Assembly: GCA_963753815.1 (NCBI GenBank)
Contig: CAVWDU010000004.1
Location: 868,001-932,000, forward strand
Reading direction: 5' to 3'
From: CAVWDU01 sp963753815
Lineage (GTDB): Bacteria > Pseudomonadota > Gammaproteobacteria > Pseudomonadales > Halieaceae
Length of the DNA: 64,000 nt
Positions 44,514-52,408 of the stretch are shown one piece after another. The first letter of the stretch is position 1, and each line of letters begins with the position of its first letter. The translations under genes were made by a program, and so were the position numbers. The notes below the pieces were generated by a model, which was not told the origin of the DNA, made no database searches, and was given only the letters and a program-made list of their open reading frames with translations.

Positions 44514-45413
44514 TCAGCCGTTCGCCACCCCGTGGGGTACGTGACCCGTTGCGATGTGGCCGCTGGCGGATTCACAATGTGATTGCTGGTCGTCGAAGAA
44601 CACGTCCGCGCGGTAGGCCTTTAAAAAAGCGGTTTTGTCCAGTCCGCCCAGGAATATGGATTCATCGATACGGATATTCCAGGCCCTGAGGGTGCGGATA
44701 ACACGCTCGTGCGCCGGTGCCGAGCGGGCGGTGACGAGCGCGGTCCGGATCGGCGCCTCGGTCGCGGGGAACGCCTGCTGCAGGCGGTGCAAGGCCGCCA
44801 GGAAGGGCTTGAAAGGCCCGCCACTCAGCGGCGTTCGCGCAGACGCGCGTTCGCTGGCGGTGAAGGCGTCGAGCCCCTCCGTCTTGTACACACGCTCCGC
44901 TTCATCCGAGAACAGGACGGCGTCGCCGTCGAAGGCGAAGCGCAGCTGTGCGTCCTCGGAGGCTGCCGGCCGGCCGCCGATCAAGGTAGCGGCCGCGACC
45001 CCGCAGTCGAGGGCGAAGCGCACATCCTCCGGTTCGGTGGACAGGAACAGCTGGCAGCCGAAGGCATTGATGTAACGCCACGGGCTTTCGCCGCCACAGA
45101 ATGCCGCACGGCTGATCGCCAGGTCATAATGCTCTATCGAATTGAACACCCGCAAGCCGGTGTCGGCGCTGTTGCGCGACAGCAGCACGACCTCAACCTG
45201 GGTGGCGCCCGCCAACATTTCGTTCAGTCGCAGCAGTTTGTGTACCAGCGGAAACGCCTCTCCGGGTTCCAGCGGTTCATCCTCATGGGCGATCTGGTAC
45301 TCGGAGTAAGCGGCAAGCCCCTCCTGTTCGTAAACCCGATGGCTGTCGTCGAGATTGAACAACGCCCTCGAGGAGATCGCGATTACCAGTTTCTGGTCCG
45401 ATTCTGCTGACAT
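44514..45413 (-). CDS. Cytosolic 5'-nucleotidase (NT5C1-like)
   Basis: A 299-residue protein of the 5'-nucleotidase family PF06189, related to the animal cytosolic AMP-preferring IA type. It begins MSAESDQKLVIAISSRALFNLDDSHRVYEQEGL and has LLSRNSADTGLRVFNSIEHYDL, FGCQLFLSTEPEDVRFALDCGVAAATL and VFFDDQQSHCESAS with the acidic residues expected for Mg binding. ATG 45413 has a poor ribosome site. It is the last gene of a run with the symporter and desulfhydrase. Confidence 0.85.
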   Translation of the reverse strand: MSAESDQKLVIAISSRALFNLDDSHRVYEQEGLAAYSEYQIAHEDEPLEPGEAFPLVHKLLRLNEMLAGATQVEVVLLSRNSADTGLRVFNSIEHYDLAISRAAFCGGESPWRYINAFGCQLFLSTEPEDVRFALDCGVAAATLIGGRPAASEDAQLRFAFDGDAVLFSDEAERVYKTEGLDAFTASERASARTPLSGGPFKPFLAALHRLQQAFPATEAPIRTALVTARSAPAHERVIRTLRAWNIRIDESIFLGGLDKTAFLKAYRADVFFDDQQSHCESASGHIATGHVPHGVANG

Positions 45414-45465
45414 AGGGTCACTATACCCGGCAGCTCTCCCAGGTAGAAGCCCGGTCGACTGGCCG

Positions 45466-46812
45466 TTATTCAAAGGTGCCCTGGGTTACCCGATCGCGAA
45501 AATAGTCCCGGCTGAGGGAGAACACCAGCGGTGCCAGCATCAGCAGCGCCACCAGGTTGGGAATCGCCATGAAAGCGTTGAGGGTATCGGCAACCAGCCA
45601 TACCACGTCCAGCTTGACCACGGTACCCACCGGAATCGCGATGACCCAGGCCAGTCGGAAAGGGAGAATTGCACGGGTTCCCAGCAGGAAAACGATACAG
45701 CGCTCGCCGTAGAACGACCAGCCGATCATGGTGGTAAACGCGAACAGACAAAGGCCAAGGGTAACGATGTACTCTCCGCCCGGGAAAGCACTCCCAAACG
45801 CCATGGAGGTCAGGCTGGCGCCACTGATCCCGCTCGGTAGCACATCGGTGATCACGATCACCAGGCCGGTCATGGTACAGACTACCAGGGTATCGATAAA
45901 CGTACCCAGCATGGCAATCATGCCCTGCTCCACCGGTTCGTTGGTACGCGCGGCCGCGTGTGCGATAGGCGCACTGCCGAGGCCGGCCTCATTGGAGAAG
46001 ATACCGCGGGCCACCCCGAACCGCAGCGCCGCCCACACCGTGGCACCTGCGAAGCCGCCGGCGGCGGCAGAACCGGTAAAAGCGCTCTCCACAATGGTGA
46101 CGACCGCGCCCGGGACCGCACTGATGTTGGCCAGGATCACCAGCAGGCTCATCAACAGGTAGCCCGCGGCCATGCCAGGTACCAGCCAGCTGGCCACTGT
46201 CGCGATCCGCTTGATGCCCCCCAGGACGACCGCGCCGACCAGACACATCAGCACCAGGCCCGTTGCCAGGGGCGGCACGGAGAACGAATCCGCGAGTACC
46301 TGCGACACCGAGTTGGACTGTACCGTATTGGCGATCCCGAAGCCGGCCACGCTGCCGAACAGCGCAAACGCGTAGCCCAACCAGTGCCAGCGCCGATGCA
46401 GGCCGTTGCGGATGTAATACATCGGCCCACCGCTGTAGTTCCCATCGCTGTCCTGCTCCCTGAAACGGACTGCACACACCGCCTCGGCGTATTTTGTCGC
46501 CATTCCGAAGAGCGCCGTCAGCCACATCCAGAACAGGGCACCCGGACCACCCAGCGCGAGCGCGGTGGCCACGCCGGCGATATTCCCGGTACCGATCGTC
46601 GCCGACAGCGACGTCATAAGGGCGCTGAACGGAGAGATATCACCTTTGCCCGTCCCGGCCCGTCCGCGCAGCAGGAACCCGAGCGCGGCAGGAATCCGGC
46701 GCAGGGTCAGGAACCTGAGACCGAGCGTCAGATAGAGGCCGGTACCCAGCAGCAGGACCAGCATCGGCGGCCCCCAGGCAATGCCGTTGACGGTCTTGAT
46801 CATCTCTACCAT
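45466..46812 (-). CDS. Sodium:alanine/glycine symporter (AGCS family)
   Basis: An inner-membrane secondary transporter of 448 residues with about 11 hydrophobic segments. The AGCS signature is clear: SPFSALMTSLSATIGTGNIAGVATALALGGPGALFWMW, followed by GMATKYAEAVCAVRFRE and GGPMYYI. It likely brings in alanine, glycine or a D-amino acid with sodium. It starts 6 bp after the desulfhydrase stop, so the two may deliver and break down the same amino acid. Confidence 0.93.
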   Translation of the reverse strand: MVEMIKTVNGIAWGPPMLVLLLGTGLYLTLGLRFLTLRRIPAALGFLLRGRAGTGKGDISPFSALMTSLSATIGTGNIAGVATALALGGPGALFWMWLTALFGMATKYAEAVCAVRFREQDSDGNYSGGPMYYIRNGLHRRWHWLGYAFALFGSVAGFGIANTVQSNSVSQVLADSFSVPPLATGLVLMCLVGAVVLGGIKRIATVASWLVPGMAAGYLLMSLLVILANISAVPGAVVTIVESAFTGSAAAGGFAGATVWAALRFGVARGIFSNEAGLGSAPIAHAAARTNEPVEQGMIAMLGTFIDTLVVCTMTGLVIVITDVLPSGISGASLTSMAFGSAFPGGEYIVTLGLCLFAFTTMIGWSFYGERCIVFLLGTRAILPFRLAWVIAIPVGTVVKLDVVWLVADTLNAFMAIPNLVALLMLAPLVFSLSRDYFRDRVTQGTFE

Positions 46813-46818
46813 TGGCTA

Positions 46819-47817
46819 TTACCTGCTGTCGTCAAACGTGAATCCAGCGGCCTGGGGGAACAGTCCGAAGACGCCGCCCGTATGCAGAAAGACGATGTCG
46901 CGGCACCCCTCGAAACGACCGTGGGCAATCTCTTCCACCATCCCGTGAAACGCCTTCCCCGAGTACACCGGATCCAGCACGATGCCCTCCAGGGCTGCGA
47001 GTTCTGCGATGAGGGCAAAAACCTCCGGCCCGGCAATGCCATAGCCCTCACCCACATACCCGTCGATAACACGGGGCTGGATGTCCACCCGCGGCACCCA
47101 GGGATAGCGCTGGTGCCAGTCGGCGGCGTCGGCGGCGATTTTAGCCAGGAAGTACGCCTCGTCGTCGCAGACGTTGACCCCCCAGACAGTCGCCGGCAGG
47201 CCGTGCAGCGCAGCCCCGAGGGAGAGGCCCGCCTGGGTGCCGCCTGAACCCGAAGCGCTGACCAGGTGGGCGCGTTCGATGCCGGCCTGTTCGAAATCGG
47301 ACAATAGTTCTTCACTGGCGGCGATATAGCCCCAGGCCCCCAGCCCATCACTGCCCCCGGTGGGAATGACCAGCGCCTGCCCTCCCTGGGCGGCATAGTG
47401 CGCGCGCCAGTGTTCCAGCAGATCGTCCAGCTCCGGAATGTAGCGCTGGGGCGGGTAACAGGCGATGCGGGCACCGGCCAGCTGGTCCAGCAGGTAGTTG
47501 CCGCCCGCCCCGGCCTCGCCGCGCAGTACGAGCTGTACCTGCAGGCCCAGCTGGGCGCCGGCCAGTGCGGTCGCGCGGCAGTGGTTGCTCTGCAGGCCAC
47601 CGCAGGTGATGAGCGTGTCGAATCCCGCTTCCAGTGCATGGGCGCAGATGAATTCCAGCTTGCGCACCTTGTTACCGCTGAGTGCGCAACCGGTGAGGTC
47701 GTCCCGCTTGATCCAGAGCCGGTGGTCCCGTCCCCACCGTCGGGTTGCCCGCTCCAATGGTTGCAACGGCGTAGGCCGCAGCGCCAGGTCGATACGTGGC
47801 GGGTACTCCAACCCCAC
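46819..47817 (-). CDS. D-cysteine desulfhydrase / ACC deaminase family enzyme
   Basis: A fold-type II PLP enzyme of 332 residues. It opens YPPRIDLALRPTPLQPLERATRRWG; the PLP lysine is in LSGNKVRKLEF, and the substrate loop is TCGGLQSNHCRATALAG. The D-cysteine desulfhydrase DcyD yields pyruvate, sulfide and ammonia; 1-aminocyclopropane-1-carboxylate deaminase is the other subfamily and cannot be excluded. The adjoining amino-acid symporter fits either. A sulfide role would match the sulfide-oxidation operon a few kilobases away. Confidence 0.85.
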   Translation of the reverse strand: MGLEYPPRIDLALRPTPLQPLERATRRWGRDHRLWIKRDDLTGCALSGNKVRKLEFICAHALEAGFDTLITCGGLQSNHCRATALAGAQLGLQVQLVLRGEAGAGGNYLLDQLAGARIACYPPQRYIPELDDLLEHWRAHYAAQGGQALVIPTGGSDGLGAWGYIAASEELLSDFEQAGIERAHLVSASGSGGTQAGLSLGAALHGLPATVWGVNVCDDEAYFLAKIAADAADWHQRYPWVPRVDIQPRVIDGYVGEGYGIAGPEVFALIAELAALEGIVLDPVYSGKAFHGMVEEIAHGRFEGCRDIVFLHTGGVFGLFPQAAGFTFDDSR

Positions 47818-47830
47818 TGTTCTGCTCAGA

Positions 47831-48166
47831 CTAGCCGATCGACTTGAGGGTACCCTTCGGCAACACCGCGTGCACGTGCAGCCGCTGCAATTTGACGTCC
47901 ACCTTGTCGGCGATGGTCAGCGTCACGTAATTGTCATCCAGCGAGGTGATCTTGCCGAGAATACCCGCCGTGGTGACCACCTCGTCGCCCTTGGCCAGGC
48001 CTGCGACCAGCTGCTGGTGCTCTTTCTGGCGCTTGCGCTGTGGCCTGACGACAATGTAGTAGAACAACGCAAACAGGCCGACAAGAAACACAATCTGTAA
48101 AACCTCGGCGCCCGGTGCGGCCGCTGGTGCTGCCTGTGCATGCGCATTGGCTATGAATAGACTCAT
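47831..48166 (-). CDS. yajC: Preprotein translocase subunit YajC
   Basis: A 111-residue single-pass membrane protein of the SecDF-YajC complex. ATG 48166 (AGGGA upstream) gives MSLFIANAHAQAAPAAAPG, then the membrane helix VLQIVFLVGLFALFYYIVVRPQRKRQKEH. KGDEVVTTAGILGKI is the conserved cytoplasmic part. The gene is isolated: the usual partners tgt, secD and secF are not in the window. Confidence 0.93.
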   Translation of the reverse strand: MSLFIANAHAQAAPAAAPGAEVLQIVFLVGLFALFYYIVVRPQRKRQKEHQQLVAGLAKGDEVVTTAGILGKITSLDDNYVTLTIADKVDVKLQRLHVHAVLPKGTLKSIG

Positions 48167-48273
48167 GATCGATAATCCCTGCAAAATCCCGGCGGTCGCC
48201 GGTCGACAAAGCCGCACAATTTACAGTGATTGGGCGGGGCTGGCAATTGCGGATTCCGCAGAGTCCACCGGTC

Positions 48274-49056
48274 TCAGGGCGCGATGTCGAGATCGAATTC
48301 CATGATCTGCGGGGCATGGTCGGAGAACCGCTGCTCCTTGTAGATGGCCGCGCTGCGCACGCGGTCGGCCAGGCGGGGCGTAATCACCTGGTAGTCCAGG
48401 CGCCACCCCACGTTCTTCGCCCACGCCTGGCCGCGATTCGACCACCAGGTGTATTGCTCCGGCTGGTCGTTCACCAGTCGAAACGAGTCGATATAGCCCA
48501 CCTCATCGTACAGGGTATCAAGCCAGGCACGCTCCTCCGGGAGGAAGCCGGAATTTTTCTGGTTGCTGCGCCAGTTCTTCAGGTCGATTTCCCGGTGGCA
48601 GATATTCCAGTCGGCACAGATAATAAACTCTCGGCGCTTTCTCCGCAGCGCCCGGAGATGGTCGAGAAATCGATCCATGAAGGCGTATTTTTTCTCCAGG
48701 GCTGCCTCACTGCTGGACCCGGATGGCATATAGAGGCTGATCACGCTGAGCCCGGCGTAATCGGCCTGCAGGTACCGGCCCTCCGAGTCGGCGGGGTCCC
48801 AACCGAGCTCAGAGACTATCGACCGGGGTCTTGTGCGGCTGTAAAGGGCCGTTCCACTGTAACCCTTTCGTACCGCATCGTTGTAGTAGCAGTGATATCC
48901 CGCCGGTCGAAACACCGGGTCCTCGAGCTGATCAACCTGGGCCTTGGTCTCCTGGATACAGACCACGTCGGCGTCCTGGGCTGCGAGCCAGTCGAAAAAG
49001 CCTTTCCGGGACGCAGCGCGGATGCCATTGGTGTTGCAGGTGATGATCTTGGCCAT
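48274..49056 (-). CDS. xthA: Exonuclease III family AP endonuclease
   Basis: A 260-residue exonuclease/endonuclease/phosphatase-fold protein for repair of abasic sites. It is closest in feel to the branch that gave rise to Pseudomonas Crc (GRYLQADY, RRKRREFIICADWN, WWSNRGQAWAKNVGWRLDYQV). Unlike Crc it keeps the catalytic residues: Glu in IQETKAQ, the DWN motif, and SDHAP with the general-base Asp-His pair. Nuclease activity is therefore expected. It is divergent from the MarR gene. Confidence 0.9.
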   Translation of the reverse strand: MAKIITCNTNGIRAASRKGFFDWLAAQDADVVCIQETKAQVDQLEDPVFRPAGYHCYYNDAVRKGYSGTALYSRTRPRSIVSELGWDPADSEGRYLQADYAGLSVISLYMPSGSSSEAALEKKYAFMDRFLDHLRALRRKRREFIICADWNICHREIDLKNWRSNQKNSGFLPEERAWLDTLYDEVGYIDSFRLVNDQPEQYTWWSNRGQAWAKNVGWRLDYQVITPRLADRVRSAAIYKEQRFSDHAPQIMEFDLDIAP

Positions 49057-49241
49057 GGAAGCGGGCGCCCTGCGCTAAGGAGGCGGCAGTCTAACCGAAT
49101 GGCTGTAACGCGGCCAGGCAGCCGCGATCGCCAACGGGAAATTCCGTCACGCTCACCGCCGGAGTTGCTAAACTCATTAGGGGGCAGCGTCGACCCGGAA
49201 CCCTTGCGCTGCATTGGATCGGTCGACAACCGGAGGTCACC

Positions 49242-49736
49242 GTGAGCCAGAGCGCGGCAGAACGCAATCGAATGATCGCGGCGGATTTTTCCGACAACTT
49301 CCCTCGCCTGGTCCGGGAGTTGTCCCGGGATTACGACGACAGGATCAGCGCCGGGCTGCTCGCGCGCGGCCATCCCGGTGTCCGCAGCGCACACAGTGCT
49401 GTGCTCGCCCATCTCGGCACGGGCGCTGTGCGGGTCACGGATCTGGCGGAACGGGGCCGGGTGACCCAGCAGGCGATGGGAAAAATTCTCCGCGAGCTGG
49501 AGCGCATGGGCTACGTGTCGCGGGCCGTGGATGCAACCGACAAGCGCGCCCGGGAAATTCGCCTCACGCGCCGCGGCCGACAGCTGGTCGATGATTGCCG
49601 GGCAGTCGTGGCAGAAGTGCAGCGGGATTTATGCACCCGTGCGGGCGAGCCGGAAATGGCGCAGCTTGAGGAGTGCCTGCGTCGGGTGGTAGGCCGCCTG
49701 GGCCTCACGCTGCAGTCACCCGCCGACCCAGACTGA
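49242..49736 (+). CDS. MarR-family transcriptional regulator
   Basis: A 164-residue winged-helix regulator from GTG 49242. The DNA-binding core is RVTDLAERGRVTQQAMGKILRELERMGYVSRAVDATDKRAREIRLTRRG, with the Asp-x-Arg wing. Helices on both sides form the dimer interface. No cysteine sensor or obvious target operator is visible. It is divergent from xthA and converges on the FisR-type gene; which gene it controls is unknown. Confidence 0.88.
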   Translation: MSQSAAERNRMIAADFSDNFPRLVRELSRDYDDRISAGLLARGHPGVRSAHSAVLAHLGTGAVRVTDLAERGRVTQQAMGKILRELERMGYVSRAVDATDKRAREIRLTRRGRQLVDDCRAVVAEVQRDLCTRAGEPEMAQLEECLRRVVGRLGLTLQSPADPD

Positions 49737-49807
49737 CTGTCGGACTCACGGATATCCTGGCAACCTGCTGCAAAAGTGGCAGGCCACTACCAGTGTTCAG
49801 AGGTGCC

Positions 49808-51193
49808 CTAGCCCGACTCCGGTCGCAATTTACGATACAGGGAGCGGACACTGATGCCGGCAATCGCCGCGGCGGTTTTTCGATCCTGGCCGTGGCGCCG
49901 CAGCAGGGCCTCGAGATAGGCGCGCTCCAGTGACTTGAGGTCCACGTCGGGAGCGGAGCTCATCGCCTCGCCCAGCGCGGATGGAGACCCCGCCCTTTCT
50001 CCGGGCGTTGCCGTCGTAGGTTGTTCGGTCTCGGCGCTGGTCGTTGCCGGCCTGCGCGACAGGCATTGCTCGATGACCCGGCGGTCGACAACGTTGGTGT
50101 TGGCGAGAATGACGGCACGGGCGAGAATATTGCGCAACTCGCGGATGTTGCCCTGGTAGCGGTGCCCGCGGAGGACCTCCATAGCGGATTCGGTCAACTG
50201 CCAACGCTGCTCGCCGCCCAGGTCTTCCAGAATCGAGCGCGCCAGCAGGGGCAGATCGGCGACGCGTTCTGCCAGCGCAGGCAGGTGGATCGGGAAGACA
50301 TTGATGCGGTAGTACAGGTCCCGTCGGAAATCACCGTCCGCTACCATGCGTTCGAGGTTCTTATGGGTGGCGCAGACCAGTCTGAAGTCGGCGTGTCGGA
50401 CCTCGGTTTCTCCCACCGGCCGGAAGGTCCCGGTTTCGATCAGGCGTAACAGCTTGACCTGCTGGGCCAGCGGGATATCGCCCACCTCGTCGAGGAAGAG
50501 AGTACCGCCGTGGGCCGCTTCCACCAGGCCCTGCCGGTGATAGTTGGCCCCGGTGAACGCCCCCTTCCGATGGCCGAACAGTTCGCTCTCGAACAGGGAC
50601 TCGTTCAGCCCGGCACACTCCAGCGTCACCAGCGCCTTGTGCCGGCGGCTGCTGGCCTCATGGAGGGTCCTCGCGGCCAGTTCCTTGCCCGTGCCGGATT
50701 CGCCCAGCAGCAGTACGGCCGCGTCGCTCGGGCCTACCCGTGCGAGCATCCCAAGCATCTCATTGAATGGCGGGCTGGTTCCCACCATCTGACGCTGTTC
50801 GGCGCCCGCGCCTGCGACCGGCACCGGCGTCAACAGTTCTACGAAATACTGTATGTCGCCTGAGGGGCCGGGAATCGGCAGCATCTCCACATCGACATGC
50901 TCTTCGCCACGGGGTGTCTGGTGGACGTGCAGGACCCGCTCCCGGTGGCCCGAGACGGCCGCCGCAGCCAGCGGGCAACTTTCACCGGACTGATCGCAGG
51001 GCCGGTCGTAATCATGAGAAACCCGATAGCAGTAGGCGTGCCGTTCGCCTGCGTCGATGTCACCGAAGGTGTCGATGTAACGATCGTTGGCCGCCAGGAT
51101 CCGGTAGTCCGGCGTCACCAGGATCGCGGGGCTGCGATAGCCATCCAGCATTCGCGCGATCGTTGTGTCGGTATCAGAGGCAATAAGCTGCAT
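49808..51193 (-). CDS. fisR: FisR-type sigma-54-dependent sulfane-sulfur regulator
   Basis: A 461-residue bacterial enhancer-binding protein. The N-terminal sensor (about 1-125, PAS-like, LVTPDYRILAANDRYIDTFG) carries Cys55, Cys66 and Cys73, with the same 11 and 7 spacing as the persulfide-sensing Cys53/64/71 of Cupriavidus FisR. The AAA+ domain has GESGTGKELAAR, GAFTGA (sigma-54 contact) and GTLFLDEVGDIP. A Fis-type helix-turn-helix closes the protein (DRKTAAAIAGISVRSLYRKL). ATG 51193, 51202 or a codon at 51232 could start it; none has a strong ribosome site. It diverges from the sulfide-oxidation genes it probably activates. Confidence 0.9.
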   Translation of the reverse strand: MQLIASDTDTTIARMLDGYRSPAILVTPDYRILAANDRYIDTFGDIDAGERHAYCYRVSHDYDRPCDQSGESCPLAAAAVSGHRERVLHVHQTPRGEEHVDVEMLPIPGPSGDIQYFVELLTPVPVAGAGAEQRQMVGTSPPFNEMLGMLARVGPSDAAVLLLGESGTGKELAARTLHEASSRRHKALVTLECAGLNESLFESELFGHRKGAFTGANYHRQGLVEAAHGGTLFLDEVGDIPLAQQVKLLRLIETGTFRPVGETEVRHADFRLVCATHKNLERMVADGDFRRDLYYRINVFPIHLPALAERVADLPLLARSILEDLGGEQRWQLTESAMEVLRGHRYQGNIRELRNILARAVILANTNVVDRRVIEQCLSRRPATTSAETEQPTTATPGERAGSPSALGEAMSSAPDVDLKSLERAYLEALLRRHGQDRKTAAAIAGISVRSLYRKLRPESG

Positions 51194-51197
51194 GTGA

Positions 51198-51231
51198 GTC
51201 ATTTCTGTCAAGCAAAGTGTCATATCTGTCA
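51198..51231 (-). promoter_or_regulatory. Candidate FisR enhancer: two 13-bp direct repeats
   Basis: TGACAGAAATGAC and TGACAGATATGAC (minus strand; 51210-51198 and 51231-51219) match at 12 of 13 positions with a 21-bp period, two helix turns. They lie about 110-140 bp upstream of the -24 element of the divergent operon and at the very start of the regulator gene. Confidence 0.5.
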
Positions 51232-51336
51232 CAAAATGCCAGCCAATGCAAGTCGCGGTGCATTGATTCTGCCTGTCGCCAGCAAAATAGGTATTAAACT
51301 CAATATCTTAGTAATCTTGACATGCCGCAGAATGGG

Positions 51337-51353
51337 TTGGCACGACCTTTGCT
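51337..51353 (+). promoter_or_regulatory. Sigma-54 promoter of the sulfide-oxidation operon
   Basis: TTGGCACGACCTTTGCT is a near-perfect -24/-12 element: GG at 51339-51340 and GC at 51351-51352, twelve apart. It points at the persulfide dioxygenase gene and predicts a start near 51363, leaving a leader of about 110 bases. Confidence 0.85.
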
Positions 51354-51472
51354 GTAATCGGCTCAGAGGCGCTTCATGCGCCCTATGACAACGACACCGC
51401 GTCCTAGCTGCAGGCCAATGTGGACCCCCACCCGTCCCAGCAGCGCGCGACCAGCACACACGGAGTTTGACA

Positions 51473-52396
51473 ATGAGCCAGGCAGCCGCCAACACCGAGC
51501 AGGTCTTCCCGGAGGTGGTCCCGTTTTTCGACCACCCCACCAATACCCTCAGCTATGTGGTCAAAGACCCCAGCAGCCCACAATGCGTGGTAGTGGACCC
51601 GGTTCTGGACCTCGACTACCCTTCGGGGTCTATCCATTTCGCAGGCGCGGACCGGATTGTCGACTACATCCGCACCCATGGGCTGGAACTCCAGTGGATT
51701 CTCGAGACTCACGTCCATGCTGACCACCTGTCCGCCGCCGCCTATATCAAACACCAATTGGGAGGACGGGTCGCGATAGGGAGCCACATAACAGTGGTGC
51801 AGGAAACATTCGGCGAGGTGTTCTCTGCGGGCCCCGGGTTTGCCAGCGATGGCTCGCAGTTCGACCGCCTGTTGCAGGACGGCGATACGATCGACTTCGG
51901 CAACGTATCCGGATACGCCATGCACACGCCCGGTCATACCCCGGCCTGCATGACGTATGTCCTGGGTGATGCCGTTTTCGTCGGCGATACGCTGTTCATG
52001 CCAGACGGGGGCACCGCCAGGGTGGACTTTCCCGGCGGCGATGCCGCTACCCTCTTTCGCTCCATCCGGCGCATACTGTCACTGCCGCCGACGACTCGCG
52101 TATTCGTGTGTCACGACTATTTCCCCGATGGCCGGGAACTGGAATATGAAACCAGTGTGGAGGCTCAGCTGAGCTCGAACATCCACGTGCATCAGGGCAT
52201 CGATGAGGCAGAGTTCATCGCCATGCGCGAAGCACGCGATGCGACGCTTGGCATGCCGACCCTGATCCTGCCGTCGCTGCAGGTGAACATGCGCGGTGGC
52301 CACATGCCGCCCGCAGAGACCGACGGCAAGATCTTTCTCAAGCTGCCCGTCAATGCCTTCGGCGGCGACGACCTGTCCTGCCTGTCAGACACCTGA
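51473..52396 (+). CDS. pdo: Persulfide dioxygenase (ETHE1-like MBL protein)
   Basis: A non-haem iron enzyme of 307 residues in the metallo-beta-lactamase fold that oxidises glutathione persulfide to sulfite. ATG 51473 follows CGGAG. The metal motif THVHADHLSAA gives His80, His82, Asp84 and His85; later ligands are in HTPGHTPACMTY and VCHDYFPDG. The C-terminal KLPVNAFGG type ending is longer than human ETHE1, like the bacterial forms found beside sqr. It is the first gene after the sigma-54 promoter. Confidence 0.93.
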   Translation: MSQAAANTEQVFPEVVPFFDHPTNTLSYVVKDPSSPQCVVVDPVLDLDYPSGSIHFAGADRIVDYIRTHGLELQWILETHVHADHLSAAAYIKHQLGGRVAIGSHITVVQETFGEVFSAGPGFASDGSQFDRLLQDGDTIDFGNVSGYAMHTPGHTPACMTYVLGDAVFVGDTLFMPDGGTARVDFPGGDAATLFRSIRRILSLPPTTRVFVCHDYFPDGRELEYETSVEAQLSSNIHVHQGIDEAEFIAMREARDATLGMPTLILPSLQVNMRGGHMPPAETDGKIFLKLPVNAFGGDDLSCLSDT

Positions 52397-52408
52397 GAGC
52401 ATCCTACT

